A model generated the notes under the pieces. The model did no database searches and was not told the DNA's origin. It saw only the letters and a list, made by a program, of their open reading frames with translations. Position numbers and translations under genes: made by a program. From positions 1 to 64,000 of the forward strand of contig BMQD01000014.1 in assembly GCA_014647935.1 (NCBI GenBank): 64,000 bases of DNA, in the 5' to 3' direction. Of this stretch, positions 1 through 10,262 are shown in pieces; positions within the stretch are counted from its first letter, which is position 1, and every line of letters begins with the position of its first letter. The DNA is from Planomonospora parontospora. Lineage in GTDB: Bacteria; Actinomycetota; Actinomycetes; Streptosporangiales; Streptosporangiaceae.

Positions 1-243
1 TGATCCACTCTGCCACCCCGCGGACGCTACCAGCACAAACCCCTACCTAAACGGCATTGGGTTCAGAGGCGCGGGCGGCGCGGGCCGGGACCGGCTCCCA
101 GGCTGCACGCCCGGCCCGCTGGCCACCCGGCGCGCCGCGAGTCGCCACAGGGGGCTCGCCTCGCCCCTGTAGTGAAGGTTCTCGCCGAAAACGGCTCTGG
201 CCCTCGATCGGCACCGGGCTAGCCGGGCGACCAAGGGCCAGGA

Positions 244-924
<681 letters not shown>

Positions 925-977
925 CGGAACCTCCTCCTGTCGCCTTACTCGCTCTGCTCAACCCCGCCCGGCCATCC

Positions 978-1050
978 GGTGTTCCCATAAGTGATGCTTA
1001 ACGATCGGATCAGAATCACTAATTTGTGTTAAATAAGGTAAGCAGCCAAA
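978..1050. promoter_or_regulatory. Divergent promoter region msrA / rarD with inverted repeat
   Basis: This AT-rich island lies between the divergent msrA and rarD. It contains an inverted repeat AGTGAT (990-995) and ATCACT (1015-1020) separated by 19 bases, and a TTAAATAAGGT run just before the rarD start. Arm length and position are compatible with a regulator site, but no known consensus was recognised. Confidence 0.3.
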
Positions 1051-1980
1051 ATGAGTGACATGCCTGAATCACGCCGCGGAGTCCTGTACGGCATCGCCGC
1101 CTACAGCATGTGGGGCCTGTTCCCGCTCTACTGGCCGCTGCTCAAGCCCTCCAGCGCCCTGGAGATCCTGGCCCACCGCATGGCGTGGTCGCTCGTCGCG
1201 GTCGTCGCCATCCTCGCGGTGCGGCGGCACTGGTCATGGATCCGGGAGATCGCCCGCACCCCCCGCAAGATCGGCCTCCTGGCCCTCGCCGCACTGATCA
1301 TCACGGTCAACTGGGGCGTCTACATCTACGCGGTAAACACCGGGCACGTCGTCGAGAGCGCCCTGGGCTACTTCATCAACCCGCTGGTCAGCGTGCTCTT
1401 CGGCGTATTCCTGCTCAAGGAGCGGCTGCGCCCGCTGCAGTGGGCCGCGGTCGGGCTCGGCGCCGCGGCCGTCGTCGTGCTCACCCTGGACTACGGCCGA
1501 CTGCCGTGGATCGCGATGGTCCTGGCCGCCAGCTTCGGCACCTATGGCCTGGTCAAGAAGACCGCCCAGGTCGGCGCGGCGGAGAGCATGGCGGTCGAGA
1601 CGCTCGTCCTGCTGCTGCCCGCCCTGGGCTACCTGGGCTATCTCACGCAGCAGGGCACCGGCACCTTCGGGAGCGCGGGCGCGGGGCACGCGCTGCTGCT
1701 CGCCGGGGCGGGCGTGATCACCGCCGTCCCGCTCATCTGCTTCTCCGCGGCCGCGATCCGCGTCCCGCTCACCACGATCGGCCTGCTGCAGTACATCGCG
1801 CCGGTCCTGCAGTTCCTCTGCGGCGTGTTCGTCGCCCACGAGGTGATGCCGCCGAGCCGCTGGGCCGGGTTCGCCATCGTCTGGCTGGCCCTGTCTGTCT
1901 TCACCTACGACAGCCTCCGCACCGCCCGCGCCGCCCAGGCGGCCCGCCGCGCCGAGCGGCTGGAACCCGCCGCCGCCTGA
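1051..1980 (+). CDS. rarD: EamA-family permease, RarD type
   Basis: The 309-aa integral membrane protein has about ten hydrophobic segments in two EamA halves. It opens with RRGVLYGIAAYSMWGLFPLYW, typical of the RarD subgroup of the drug/metabolite transporter superfamily. RarD proteins were named from chloramphenicol sensitivity, and their substrate is not established. The start ATG lies close behind an AT-rich leader (AATAAGGTAAGC), which includes a plausible AAGG ribosome site. The MarR-family gene that follows is convergent, so co-regulation is only a possibility. The stop codon falls inside a 20-bp sequence that is repeated 35 bp further on. Confidence 0.9.
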   Translation: MSDMPESRRGVLYGIAAYSMWGLFPLYWPLLKPSSALEILAHRMAWSLVAVVAILAVRRHWSWIREIARTPRKIGLLALAALIITVNWGVYIYAVNTGHVVESALGYFINPLVSVLFGVFLLKERLRPLQWAAVGLGAAAVVVLTLDYGRLPWIAMVLAASFGTYGLVKKTAQVGAAESMAVETLVLLLPALGYLGYLTQQGTGTFGSAGAGHALLLAGAGVITAVPLICFSAAAIRVPLTTIGLLQYIAPVLQFLCGVFVAHEVMPPSRWAGFAIVWLALSVFTYDSLRTARAAQAARRAERLEPAAA

Positions 1981-2046
1981 TCCGGCCGCCCCGGCCCCGC
2001 GCAGCCGCCATCTGATCCGGCCGCCCCGGCCTCGCACGCCCGCCGT
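1977..2046. repeat. Tandem duplication of ~35 bp across the rarD stop codon
   Basis: CTGATCCGGCCGCCCCGGCC occurs at 1977-1996 and again at 2012-2031. The 15 bases after each copy still agree at 10 positions, so the whole is an imperfect two-copy tandem duplication with a 35-bp period. The first copy holds the rarD stop codon. It lies between two convergent genes, where it may act in transcription ending, but no U-tract is seen. Confidence 0.7.
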
Positions 2047-2056
2047 ACGGCCCGCC

Positions 2057-2476
2057 CTAACGCCCCGGTACGGCCTTGATGCCCCGGACGGCGGCCACCA
2101 GCGGCTGCAGTTCCGGGTCGGTGCCGGCGCGGTCCAGGGCGGTCTCCAGGGAGCGCTCGTAGGTGGGCGAGGCCTCGCCCAGCCGGGCCCGCCCCTCACC
2201 GGTGATCACCGAGTAGACGCCGCGGCGGTCGGCCGCGCACAGGTCGCGGCGGGTCAGCCCCGCCTCCTCCAGCCGGGCGATGAGGCGGGTCACCGAGCTC
2301 TGGTTCAGCCCGACCGCCTCGGCCAGCTCCTGCATCCGCAGCTCGCCGTCCGGAGCGGCGGCGAGCCGCTTGAGCGCGCGGTACTCCGACAGGCCCAGGC
2401 CGTGGCCGCGCTGGAGCGCCTTGGCCAGTTCGGTCTCCACGCGCGCGTACAGCAGGGCGAAACGGTCCCACGTCAT
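2057..2476 (-). CDS. MarR-family transcriptional regulator
   Basis: The 139-aa protein is a single winged-helix MarR domain: helix-turn-helix around GLSEYRALKRLAAAPDGELRMQELAE with VGLNQSSVTRLIARLEEAGL as recognition region, then the wing with CAADRRGVYSVITGEGRARL. Such dimers usually repress a neighbouring transporter or detoxification gene and release DNA on binding small phenolic ligands. A strong AAGGAGGG site sits 6-7 bases before the ATG. The convergent RarD permease is the nearest candidate target, but no shared promoter exists, so the link is weak. The ligand is unknown. Confidence 0.88.
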   Translation of the reverse strand: MTWDRFALLYARVETELAKALQRGHGLGLSEYRALKRLAAAPDGELRMQELAEAVGLNQSSVTRLIARLEEAGLTRRDLCAADRRGVYSVITGEGRARLGEASPTYERSLETALDRAGTDPELQPLVAAVRGIKAVPGR

Positions 2477-2586
2477 TGTGAGCCCTCCTTACCTCTGAGC
2501 ACCTGGCAGCGAGCCTACCTGCTCATGCAACAGATGCACACGCAAGGAAATGCCGCCGAACAGAGCCGGACGGGGCCGGCCGGATA

Positions 2587-3582
2587 TCAGCCGGAGCGCT
2601 CGACGACGTAGTCGCAGAGGGCGAGGTAGGCGGCGCGGGCCGGGATGTCGGGCAGGCCCGCCAGGTCCGCGCGGGCGCGGTCGGCCCAGGCGACCAGCTC
2701 GGCGCGGGCCCGGTCCATGGCCGGGTTGGCCCGCAGCAGCGCCAGGGTCTCCTCGACGTCGTCCTCGGCCACCGGTCCGGACAGCAGCTCCCGCAGCCGG
2801 GCGTCGGCGGGGTCGCCGCCGGACAGGACGTAGAGCACCGGGAGCGTCCGGATGCCCTCGCGCAGGTCGGTGCCGGGCGTCTTGCCGGACTCGGTGGACT
2901 CGGAGGCGACGTCCAGCAGGTCGTCGCTGAGCTGCCAGGCGACGCCGATGGCCTCGCAGGCGCTCGCCAGGCGCTCGACCACGTCGGGCGAGGCGCCGCT
3001 CAGCAGGGCGCCGAAGCGGCCGGAGGTGGCGATCAGCGAGCCGGTCTTGTCGGCCAGCACCTCGATGTAGTGCCGGACCGGGTCGTCCCCGTCGCGGGGG
3101 CCGATGGTCTCGCGGATCTGGCCGCGGACCAGCCGGGAGAAGGTCTGGGCCTGGATGCGGATGATGTCCGGGCCGAGGTCGGCGAGGATCTCCGAGGCCT
3201 GGGCGAACAGGTAGTCGCCGGTCAGGATGGCCACGGTGTTGTTCCACCGGGCGTTGGCCGACTCCGAGCCCCGGCGGACCGGGGCCTCGTCCATGACGTC
3301 GTCGTGGTAGAGCGTGGCCAGGTGGGTCAGCTCGATGACCACGGCCCCGGAGATCACCTCGGGGGCGGCCGGTGTGCCGAACTGCGCGGCGAGGAGCACG
3401 AGCATGGCCCGGAACCGCTTGCCGCCGGCCTCGATGAGGTGCCTGGACGCCTCCGTGACGAAGGCGTCCTCGCTCTCCACCGAGGACCGCAGCAGCTTCT
3501 CCACCTCGGCCAGGCCCGCGGCCAGGTCCTGCGCCAGCCGCTCGTCGGCGAGCGGGAGATCGACAACCGGTGGCGCAGCCAT
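2587..3582 (-). CDS. Polyprenyl (heptaprenyl-type) diphosphate synthase
   Basis: This trans-isoprenyl diphosphate synthase has 331 aa and makes the long isoprenoid tail, most probably that of menaquinone given its place behind nuoN. The first aspartate-rich motif DDVMD is at residues 94-98 and the second DDLLD at 220-224; the GGKRFRAML and LYHDDVMDEAPVRRG blocks are typical of the GrcC/HepT group. It follows nuoN by 15 bp and is probably the last gene of the nuo transcript. Chain length cannot be read from sequence alone. In M. tuberculosis the equivalent grcC1 lies next to menJ; here the nuo genes separate them. Confidence 0.92.
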   Translation of the reverse strand: MAAPPVVDLPLADERLAQDLAAGLAEVEKLLRSSVESEDAFVTEASRHLIEAGGKRFRAMLVLLAAQFGTPAAPEVISGAVVIELTHLATLYHDDVMDEAPVRRGSESANARWNNTVAILTGDYLFAQASEILADLGPDIIRIQAQTFSRLVRGQIRETIGPRDGDDPVRHYIEVLADKTGSLIATSGRFGALLSGASPDVVERLASACEAIGVAWQLSDDLLDVASESTESGKTPGTDLREGIRTLPVLYVLSGGDPADARLRELLSGPVAEDDVEETLALLRANPAMDRARAELVAWADRARADLAGLPDIPARAAYLALCDYVVERSG

Positions 3583-3597
3583 GGGTTCCTACACTTC

Positions 3598-5154
3598 CTA
3601 GCGAATGAACAGGGCCGAAGCCGCCTCGCCGGCCAGGTCCAGGACCGGCTGCGGGAAGACTCCGAGGACTACGGTAGCCGCTGCCGCGAGGGCGACCACA
3701 GCCGAGGTGCCGATGGTGGGCGTCGCGATGGTCGGCCCGTCGGCCGCCGGCTCGCTGAAGAACATCAGCACGATCACGCGGACGTAGAAGAACGCCGCGA
3801 TGGCCGAGGTCACCACGCCCACGACGACCAGGGGCAGCGCGTCACCCGCGACCGCGGCGGAGAACACCGCGTACTTCCCGAAGAACCCGCTGGTCAGCGG
3901 GATGCCGGCGAAGGCCAGCAGGAAGAACGCGAAGATGCCCGCCAGGATCGGGGCCCGCTTGCCGAGGCCGGCCCACCGGGACAGGTGCCCGGCCTCGCCG
4001 CCCGCGTCGCGGACCATCGTCACCACGGCGAAGGCGCCGACCGTGGTGAAGCCGTACGCCGCCAGGTAGAACAGGATCGCCGAGAGCGCGCCCTGGTTCT
4101 GCTCGAAGGCGCCCGTCGCGATCACGCCGGTCAGGATGAAGCCCGAGTGCGCGATCGACGAGTAGGCCAGCATGCGCTTGATGTCGGTCTGGGTGATGGC
4201 CAGGATCGCACCGACGACCATGGTCAGGATCGCGACGCCCCACATCACCGGGCGCCAGTCCCAGTCCAGGTTGCCCAGGGCGACCCAGAAGACCCGCAGC
4301 AGCGCGCCGAAGGCCGACACCAGGACGGTGGAGGCCATCAGGGCGGTGACCGCGGTGGGCGCGCCCTGGTAGACGTCGGGCTTCCAGGCCTGGAACGGCG
4401 CCGCGCCGAGCTTGAAGAGCAGGCCGACGCCGAGCATCGCGGTGCCGGCCAGCAGCAGCGTGTTCTGGCCGCTGACCGTGCCCAGCGCGGCGCTGATGGC
4501 CTTCAGGTCGAGCGAACCGGCGTAGCCGTACATCAGGGCCATGCCGTACAGGAAGAAGGCCGAGGAGAACGCGCCGAGCAGGAAGTACTTGACCGAGGCC
4601 TCCTGCGAGAGCAGGCGGCGCCGGCGGGCCAGGCCGCAGAGCAGGTACAGCGGCAGGGAGAGCACTTCCAGGGCGACGAACATGATCAGCAGATCGTTGG
4701 AGGCCGGGAAGAGCATCATGCCGCCGACGGAGAACAGCAGCAGCGGGTAGACCTCGGTCTGGGCGTACCCGCTGCGGACCGCCTCCTCCTCGTCGGCGCT
4801 GCCCGGTACGGCCGCGGCCTGCGCGACGAACTGGTCCTCGTCGTTGATGAGGAGCGTGCTGACGATCGCCAGGACCAGGATGAGGCCCCAGATGAACAGG
4901 GCGGGCCCGTCCACCGCGACCGCGCCCATGGCGGACGGCGTGGTCGGCACGCCCTCCCTGACCACCTGGAGGACCGTCATCAGGAAGGCCCCCGCCAGCG
5001 CCAGCAGCGTCAGCGGCACGTGGACCGACTTGCGCAGGTAGCGCGGGAAGAACGCCTCGACCAGCACGCCGACGATCGCCGCGCCGAAGACGATCAGCAT
5101 CGGCGCGAGCAGGGCGTATTCGATCGTCGGCGCCGGAATGGTGGTGCCGTTCAC
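3598..5154 (-). CDS. nuoN: NADH-quinone oxidoreductase subunit N
   Basis: One of the three antiporter-like membrane subunits of complex I (NuoL/M/N), with 518 aa and about fourteen hydrophobic segments. The proton-channel region with GAAPFQAWKPDVYQGAPTAV and the broken-helix segment around DIKRMLAYSSIAHSGF are clear. Translation starts with GTG, whose last bases form the TGA of nuoM (GTGA overlap), so the two are translationally coupled. It closes the nuoA-N series and is followed by the polyprenyl synthase. Confidence 0.97.
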   Translation of the reverse strand: MNGTTIPAPTIEYALLAPMLIVFGAAIVGVLVEAFFPRYLRKSVHVPLTLLALAGAFLMTVLQVVREGVPTTPSAMGAVAVDGPALFIWGLILVLAIVSTLLINDEDQFVAQAAAVPGSADEEEAVRSGYAQTEVYPLLLFSVGGMMLFPASNDLLIMFVALEVLSLPLYLLCGLARRRRLLSQEASVKYFLLGAFSSAFFLYGMALMYGYAGSLDLKAISAALGTVSGQNTLLLAGTAMLGVGLLFKLGAAPFQAWKPDVYQGAPTAVTALMASTVLVSAFGALLRVFWVALGNLDWDWRPVMWGVAILTMVVGAILAITQTDIKRMLAYSSIAHSGFILTGVIATGAFEQNQGALSAILFYLAAYGFTTVGAFAVVTMVRDAGGEAGHLSRWAGLGKRAPILAGIFAFFLLAFAGIPLTSGFFGKYAVFSAAVAGDALPLVVVGVVTSAIAAFFYVRVIVLMFFSEPAADGPTIATPTIGTSAVVALAAAATVVLGVFPQPVLDLAGEAASALFIR

Positions 5155-6704
5155 TGGCCGGCCCCCTTCTTCTCAGCGGCGGTGGAGGCCGGCTGCTTGT
5201 CCAGCACCTGGGCGCTGTCCAGCGTCTTGTCCACCGCGGGGTTGATCACGTCGAGCACCGGCTTGGGGAAGAAGCCGAGCGCGATGATCGCCGCGATCAG
5301 CGGGGCCACCACCCACTTCTCCCGGCCGTTGAGGTCGGTGAAGCCCTTGACCGAGTCGGCCGTGGGCCCGTTCATCATGCGCTGGTACATCCACAGGATG
5401 TAGATGGCCGCCAGGATCACGCCGAGCGCGCCGATGATCGCCGGGACCGCGTAGCGCTCGTAGGTGCCGATGAGGACCATGAACTCGCTGACGAACGAGG
5501 ACAGGCCCGGCAGGGCGAGACCGGACAGGCCGGCGATCAGGAAGGCGCCCGCGAGCAGCGGGGCGACCTTCTGCACGCCGCCGTAGTCGGCGATCTGGGC
5601 AGAGCCGCGGCGGTGGATCAGGAACCCGGCGATCAGGAACAGCGCGCCGGTGGAGAAGCCGTGGTTGACCATGTAGAGCGTGGCGCCGGCCTGCGCGTTC
5701 TGCGTCATCGCGAAGACGCCCAGCGCGATGAAGCCGAAGTGCGAGATCGAGGTGTAGGCGATCAGGCGCTTCATGTCGGTCTGGCCGATGGCCACGATGG
5801 CGCCGTAGATGATGCCGACCACCGAGAGCACGATCACCAGCGGGGTGAAGAACTTCGACGCGTCGGGGAACAGCTCCAGGCAGAAGCGGAGCATGCCGTA
5901 CGTGCCGACCTTGTCCAGCACGCCGACCAGCAGCACGGCCGCGCCGGCCGGGGCCTGCGCGGCGGCGTCGGGCAGCCAGGTGTGGAACGGCCAGAGCGGC
6001 GCCTTGACCGCGAACGCGATGAAGAAGCCGGCGAACAGCCACTTCTGCGTGGTCGGGTCCTGGACGACGCCGATCAGCTCGGGGAACATGAAGGTGTTCT
6101 TCTCGGCGACCACGTACAGCGCGATCACCGCGACCAGCATGAGCAGGCCGCCGAAGAGCGAGTAGAGCAGGAACTTCACGGCCGCGTAGGACCGCTGCAC
6201 CCCGCCGTACGACCCGATCATGAAGTACATCGGGATCAGCATGGCCTCGAAGAACACGTAGAACAGGAAGATGTCGGTCGCCGCGAAGACGCCGATCATC
6301 ATCGCCTCCAGCACCAGCAGCAGCGCGAAGTAGGTCTTCGCGGAGCGCTTGGGCGCCGGGGCGTCGTCCCTGCCGTCGGGCGCGGGCCCGTCGGTGTCGT
6401 GCCAGGAGGCCAGGATCACGATCGGCACGAGGACCGCCGACAGCGCGATCAGCACCAGGGCGATGCCGTCCACGCCGAGGCCGTAGTTCACCCCGAAGGC
6501 CGGGATCCAGCTGTGGGTCTCGGTGAACTGGAAGCGCTGCCCGTTCGGGCTGAACTGGACCGCCATCGCGACGGTCAGGCCGAGCACCACCAGCGAGACC
6601 AGCAGCGCGAGCTGCTTGGCGGGCTTGTGGCTGCCCTTGGGGAGGCACGCCACCCCGACCGCGCCCAGTACGGGCACGGCCATCAGTATCGAGAGCCAGG
6701 GCAT
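5151..6704 (-). CDS. nuoM: NADH-quinone oxidoreductase subunit M
   Basis: Antiporter-like proton-pumping subunit of complex I, 517 aa. The ATG start ([19 protein letters not shown]) overlaps the nuoL stop as TGATG; an open frame extends upstream through nuoL but is a shadow. Characteristic segments include FFEAMLIPMYFMIG, the lysine-containing PLWPFHTWLPDAAAQAP stretch and TDMKRLIAYTSISHFGF. A charged cytoplasmic loop (residues about 95-120, GPAPDGRDDAPAPKRSAK) is longer than in the enterobacterial protein. It ends in an overlap with nuoN. Confidence 0.97.
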   Translation of the reverse strand: MPWLSILMAVPVLGAVGVACLPKGSHKPAKQLALLVSLVVLGLTVAMAVQFSPNGQRFQFTETHSWIPAFGVNYGLGVDGIALVLIALSAVLVPIVILASWHDTDGPAPDGRDDAPAPKRSAKTYFALLLVLEAMMIGVFAATDIFLFYVFFEAMLIPMYFMIGSYGGVQRSYAAVKFLLYSLFGGLLMLVAVIALYVVAEKNTFMFPELIGVVQDPTTQKWLFAGFFIAFAVKAPLWPFHTWLPDAAAQAPAGAAVLLVGVLDKVGTYGMLRFCLELFPDASKFFTPLVIVLSVVGIIYGAIVAIGQTDMKRLIAYTSISHFGFIALGVFAMTQNAQAGATLYMVNHGFSTGALFLIAGFLIHRRGSAQIADYGGVQKVAPLLAGAFLIAGLSGLALPGLSSFVSEFMVLIGTYERYAVPAIIGALGVILAAIYILWMYQRMMNGPTADSVKGFTDLNGREKWVVAPLIAAIIALGFFPKPVLDVINPAVDKTLDSAQVLDKQPASTAAEKKGAGQ

Positions 6705-8614
6705 CACATGTTCCCTACGTAGAGCAGCGCTCCGACGACCACTGCGGCACCGAAGAAGATGGACAACGCGTACGAGCGGACGTAACCGGTCTGCACGCGG
6801 CGCAGCCGCCCGGAGGTCCCGCCGATGCCCGCGGCCAGGCCGTTGACCAGGCCGTCGATGCCCCGGTTGTCGAAGAACACCGACAGGCGGGTCAGCCACT
6901 GGCCGGGCCGCATGAACAGCGACTCGTTGAGGGCGTCGCCGTACAGGTCGCGGCGGGCGAAGGTGGTGAGGAAGGAGCCGCGCGGGGCGGTGACGGGCAC
7001 CTCGGCGGCGCCGTACCGCATCCACGCGAAGGCGGCGCCGGCCGCGACCAGCGCGAGCGTGGCCAGGGCCGCGGGGCCGACCCCGAAGACGTGCGGCTCG
7101 GGCATCTCCGCCGGCGTGCCGACGGCCGGGGCGAGGAAGGTCGCGAACCGGTTGCCCAGGACCAGGAAGGCGCCCAGGCCGATCGAGCCGATCGACAGGA
7201 TGATCAGCGGCACGGTCATCACCGCGGGCGACTCGTGCGGGTGCGCGTCGTCGGCCCAGCGCTTCTTGCCGAAGAAGGTCATGAAGACCATCCGCGACAT
7301 GTAGAAGCCGGTCAGTCCGGCGCCCAGCACGGCGAGCCAGCCGAGGACCGGGTTGTGGTGCATCGCCGTCTCGATGATGCCCTCCTTGGTGTAGTAACCG
7401 GAGAGCAGCGGGAAGCCGATGATGGCCAGGTAGCCGATGACGAACGTGACCGCGGTGACCTTCATGACCGGGAACAGCGCGCCGTAGCGGCGCATGTCGA
7501 CCTCGTCGTTCATGGCGTGCATCACGGAGCCGGCGCCGAGGAACATGTTGGCCTTGAAGAAGCCGTGCGTGATCAGGTGGCCGATCGCGAAGGCGTAGCC
7601 GGCCGGGCCGAGGCCCGCGCCGAGCATCATGTAGCCGATCTGCGACATCGTCGAACCGGCCAGGCCCTTCTTGATGTCGTCCTTCGCGCAACCGATGATC
7701 GCACCGGCGAGCAGCGTGGCGACGCCGACGATGGTGACGACCAGCTGCGCGGTCGGGGCGGCCTCGAAGAAGGCGCCGGAGCGCACGACGAGGTAGACGC
7801 CGGCGGTGACCATGGTCGCGGCGTGGATGAGGGCCGAGACCGGGGTCGGGCCCTCCATCGCGTCCAGCAGCCAGGCCTGCAGCGGCAGCTGGGCCGACTT
7901 TCCGCAGGCGCCGACGAGCAGCAGCAGGCCGATCGCGGTCAGCGTGCCCTCGGAGGCCTGGGTGGCCACGTCGGCGCCGAGGTCGCGGAAGGCCAGCGAG
8001 CCGAAGGTCGTCCAGATCGTGAAGATGCCGATCAGCAGGCCGAAGTCGCCGACGCGGTTGATGACGAAGGCCTTCTTGGCCGCGGTGGCCGCGCTGGGCT
8101 TGAACTGCCAGAAGCCGATCAGCAGGTAGGAGGCCAGGCCCACGCCCTCCCAGCCGACGAACAGGCCGAGGTAGTTGTCCGACAGCACCAGCAGGAGCAT
8201 GGCGGCGACGAACAGGTTCAGGTAGGCGAAGAAGCGGCGGCGGTCGTGGTCGTGCGACATGTAGCCGATCGAGTAGATGTGGATCAGCGATCCCACACCG
8301 GTGATCAGCAGCGCGAAGCTGATCGACAGCGGGTCGATCAGCACGCCCAGGTCCGCCATGCCGGGGATGAACTCGAACAGCTCGATGCCGCGGCGGCGCT
8401 CGCCCGGGTTCAGGGCGAGCAGCTGGACGAAGGAGGCGACGGCCACCGCGAAGGCGCCCAGCGACATCGCGACGCCGAGGAGGTGGCCCCACCGGTCGGT
8501 ACGGCGTCCGCCCAGCAGGAGGATCGCGGCGCCGAGCAGCGGCAGCGCGATCATCAGCCAGGAGTAGCCGATCGCCCCACCGGTGTGCTGGACGATCTCA
8601 ACAGGAGATTCCAC
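6704..8614 (-). CDS. nuoL: NADH-quinone oxidoreductase subunit L
   Basis: Distal antiporter-like subunit of complex I, 636 aa, which also supplies the lateral helix. The chain contains [16 protein letters not shown], the channel region [20 protein letters not shown] and [21 protein letters not shown]. The GTG start at 8614 ([12 protein letters not shown]) is preceded by AGAGGTGG about six bases upstream. It is spaced 10 bp from nuoK and overlaps nuoM. The C-terminal part is a long amphipathic stretch followed by a final hydrophobic anchor, as expected for the family. Confidence 0.97.
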   Translation of the reverse strand: MESPVEIVQHTGGAIGYSWLMIALPLLGAAILLLGGRRTDRWGHLLGVAMSLGAFAVAVASFVQLLALNPGERRRGIELFEFIPGMADLGVLIDPLSISFALLITGVGSLIHIYSIGYMSHDHDRRRFFAYLNLFVAAMLLLVLSDNYLGLFVGWEGVGLASYLLIGFWQFKPSAATAAKKAFVINRVGDFGLLIGIFTIWTTFGSLAFRDLGADVATQASEGTLTAIGLLLLVGACGKSAQLPLQAWLLDAMEGPTPVSALIHAATMVTAGVYLVVRSGAFFEAAPTAQLVVTIVGVATLLAGAIIGCAKDDIKKGLAGSTMSQIGYMMLGAGLGPAGYAFAIGHLITHGFFKANMFLGAGSVMHAMNDEVDMRRYGALFPVMKVTAVTFVIGYLAIIGFPLLSGYYTKEGIIETAMHHNPVLGWLAVLGAGLTGFYMSRMVFMTFFGKKRWADDAHPHESPAVMTVPLIILSIGSIGLGAFLVLGNRFATFLAPAVGTPAEMPEPHVFGVGPAALATLALVAAGAAFAWMRYGAAEVPVTAPRGSFLTTFARRDLYGDALNESLFMRPGQWLTRLSVFFDNRGIDGLVNGLAAGIGGTSGRLRRVQTGYVRSYALSIFFGAAVVVGALLYVGNM

Positions 8615-8624
8615 CGGCCACCTC

Positions 8625-8921
8625 TTAGTACTTCAGCAGGTTGGCGTCGTCCACGGACGCCGACCTGCGGGTTCGGAAGATCATCACAATGATGGCGAGG
8701 CCGATCACGACCTCCGCCGCGGCCACCACCATCACGAAGAACGCGATGAGCTGGCCGTCCAGGTTGCCGTGCTGCCGGGCGAAGGTGACGAACGCCAGGT
8801 TGCAGGCGTTGAGCATGAGCTCCACGCACATGAACACCACGATCGCGTTGCGCCGCAGCAGCACGCCGACGGCCCCGATCGCGAACAGCAGCGCGGAGAG
8901 CACCAGGTAGTGGGTGGTCAC
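8625..8921 (-). CDS. nuoK: NADH-quinone oxidoreductase subunit K
   Basis: Small membrane subunit of complex I, 98 aa with three transmembrane helices. The conserved glutamates lie in [14 protein letters not shown] and [13 protein letters not shown], the residues implicated in proton transfer in the family. It starts with GTG in a GTGA overlap with the nuoJ stop. Confidence 0.96.
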   Translation of the reverse strand: MTTHYLVLSALLFAIGAVGVLLRRNAIVVFMCVELMLNACNLAFVTFARQHGNLDGQLIAFFVMVVAAAEVVIGLAIIVMIFRTRRSASVDDANLLKY

Positions 8922-9754
8922 TGGCCGTCCTCCTTGATGACCGCGTCCTTGGCCTGGATCGGCTGCTCGGCCTCGACGCCGTGCTCCCGCTCCTCGGCCT
9001 CGCCCTTGGCCAGGGCCTCCCTGATCATGGCGGCCTTCTCCGGGTCGGTCGGCGTGAAGTCGTCTTCCAGCTCGTGCCGGGCGAGGACCCGGTTGATCGA
9101 CTTGGCCGAGACCGAGCCGTCCGGCAGCAGGGCCGGCATGTCGATGGCGTTGTGCAGGGCGTAGGTGCCCGGGCCGGGCAGCGGCGAGGGCTGCGGGCCG
9201 GAGAAGCGGGCGCGGGCCAGGTCGCGCTGGGTGGCCTTGGGCCGGACCCGCTCGCGGTGGGCCAGCACCATCGCGCCGAGCGCCGCGGTGATCAGCAGCG
9301 CCGAGGTGACCTCGAAGGCGAAGACGTGCCTGGTGAAGATCATCTCTGCCAGGGCGGGGATGTTGCCGCCCTTGGCCTGCGTCACCTGGCCGACGCCCAC
9401 CGCCGGGGTGAACACCACGTTGCCGATCGCGAGGGCCAGCAGCGCGGCGAAGCCCAGGCCCGCGACGATCGCCCAGAAGCGCTGGCCCCTGATCGTCTCC
9501 ACCAGGGAGTCGGAGGAGTCCACGCCGACGAGCATCAGCACGAACAGGAAGAGCATCATGACCGCGCCGGTGTAGACGATGATCTGCACCGCGGCGAGGA
9601 AGGGCGCGTCCTGGACGGCGTAGAGCACGGCCAGCGAGAGCATGACCACGCCCAGCATGAGCGCCGAGTAGACCGCCTTGCGGCTGAAGACGAGCCCGAG
9701 CGCGGCGGCCACGGAAACGACCGCCAGCACCCAGAACGTGATGGTCTCACCCAT
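8918..9754 (-). CDS. nuoJ: NADH-quinone oxidoreductase subunit J
   Basis: Membrane subunit of complex I, 278 aa. The first ~175 residues carry five hydrophobic segments including [20 protein letters not shown], the pi-bulge helix region of NuoJ. The C-terminal ~100 residues form a charged soluble tail ([20 protein letters not shown] and following), which the enterobacterial protein lacks but actinobacterial NuoJ commonly has. The start overlaps nuoI by 8 bp. Confidence 0.95.
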   Translation of the reverse strand: MGETITFWVLAVVSVAAALGLVFSRKAVYSALMLGVVMLSLAVLYAVQDAPFLAAVQIIVYTGAVMMLFLFVLMLVGVDSSDSLVETIRGQRFWAIVAGLGFAALLALAIGNVVFTPAVGVGQVTQAKGGNIPALAEMIFTRHVFAFEVTSALLITAALGAMVLAHRERVRPKATQRDLARARFSGPQPSPLPGPGTYALHNAIDMPALLPDGSVSAKSINRVLARHELEDDFTPTDPEKAAMIREALAKGEAEEREHGVEAEQPIQAKDAVIKEDGQ

Positions 9755-10262
9755 TGGTACGTCCCAGCCGGTAGTAGTCCTCTTCGGTCTCGCCGAGGCG
9801 CATGGCGTGGGGCGGGGCCTCCATGCCGGGGCCGAGCGGCGCCAGGAGCATCTCCTTGGTGTAGATGAGCCCCTCGCGCGTCGAGTCGGCGAGCTCGTAC
9901 TCGTTGGTCATCGTCAGGGCGCGCGTCGGGCACGCCTCGATGCACAGACCGCAGAGGATGCACCGCAGGTAGTTGATCTGGTAAGTGCGCCCGTAGCGCT
10001 CCCCCGGGGAGAAGCGCTCGGACTCGGTGTTGTCGGCACCCTCCACGAAGATCGCGTCGGCCGGGCACGCCCAGGCGCACAGCTCGCAGCCGACGCACTT
10101 CTCCAGGCCGTCGGGCCAGCGGTTGAGCTGGTGCCGGCCGTGGAAGCGCGGAGCCGTGGGCCGCTTCTCCTCGGGGTAGTTGACCGTCTCAACCTTCTTG
10201 AACATCGTGTGGAAGGTCACGCCGAACCCCTTGATGGGGTTCAGCCAATCAGTTGCTCCCAC
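9747..10262 (-). CDS. nuoI: NADH-quinone oxidoreductase subunit I (two 4Fe-4S)
   Basis: Ferredoxin-like subunit of the peripheral arm, 171 aa. Two classical 4Fe-4S binding motifs are complete: C56-x2-C59-x2-C62-x3-C66 ([12 protein letters not shown]) and C101-x2-C104-x2-C107-x3-C111 ([12 protein letters not shown]), corresponding to clusters N6a and N6b. It begins with GTG at 10262, overlapping the end of nuoH by 14 bp. Confidence 0.97.
   Translation of the reverse strand: MGATDWLNPIKGFGVTFHTMFKKVETVNYPEEKRPTAPRFHGRHQLNRWPDGLEKCVGCELCAWACPADAIFVEGADNTESERFSPGERYGRTYQINYLRCILCGLCIEACPTRALTMTNEYELADSTREGLIYTKEMLLAPLGPGMEAPPHAMRLGETEEDYYRLGRTNG

Noticed and set aside
1-243. A possible gene at the left edge
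   Set aside because: Short open frames on both strands show only Arg/Pro/Gly-rich sequence and no ribosome site; nothing to support a gene.
3070-5403. A 777-codon plus-strand frame over nuoN and the polyprenyl synthase
   Set aside because: Antisense to two well-supported genes; no ribosome site or recognisable domain, and the sequence is low-complexity Arg/Gly/Asp.
5151-8492. One long minus-strand reading frame suggesting a giant NuoM protein
   Set aside because: Its first ~595 codons are an out-of-frame reading of nuoL; the true nuoM begins at ATG 6704, which overlaps the nuoL stop.
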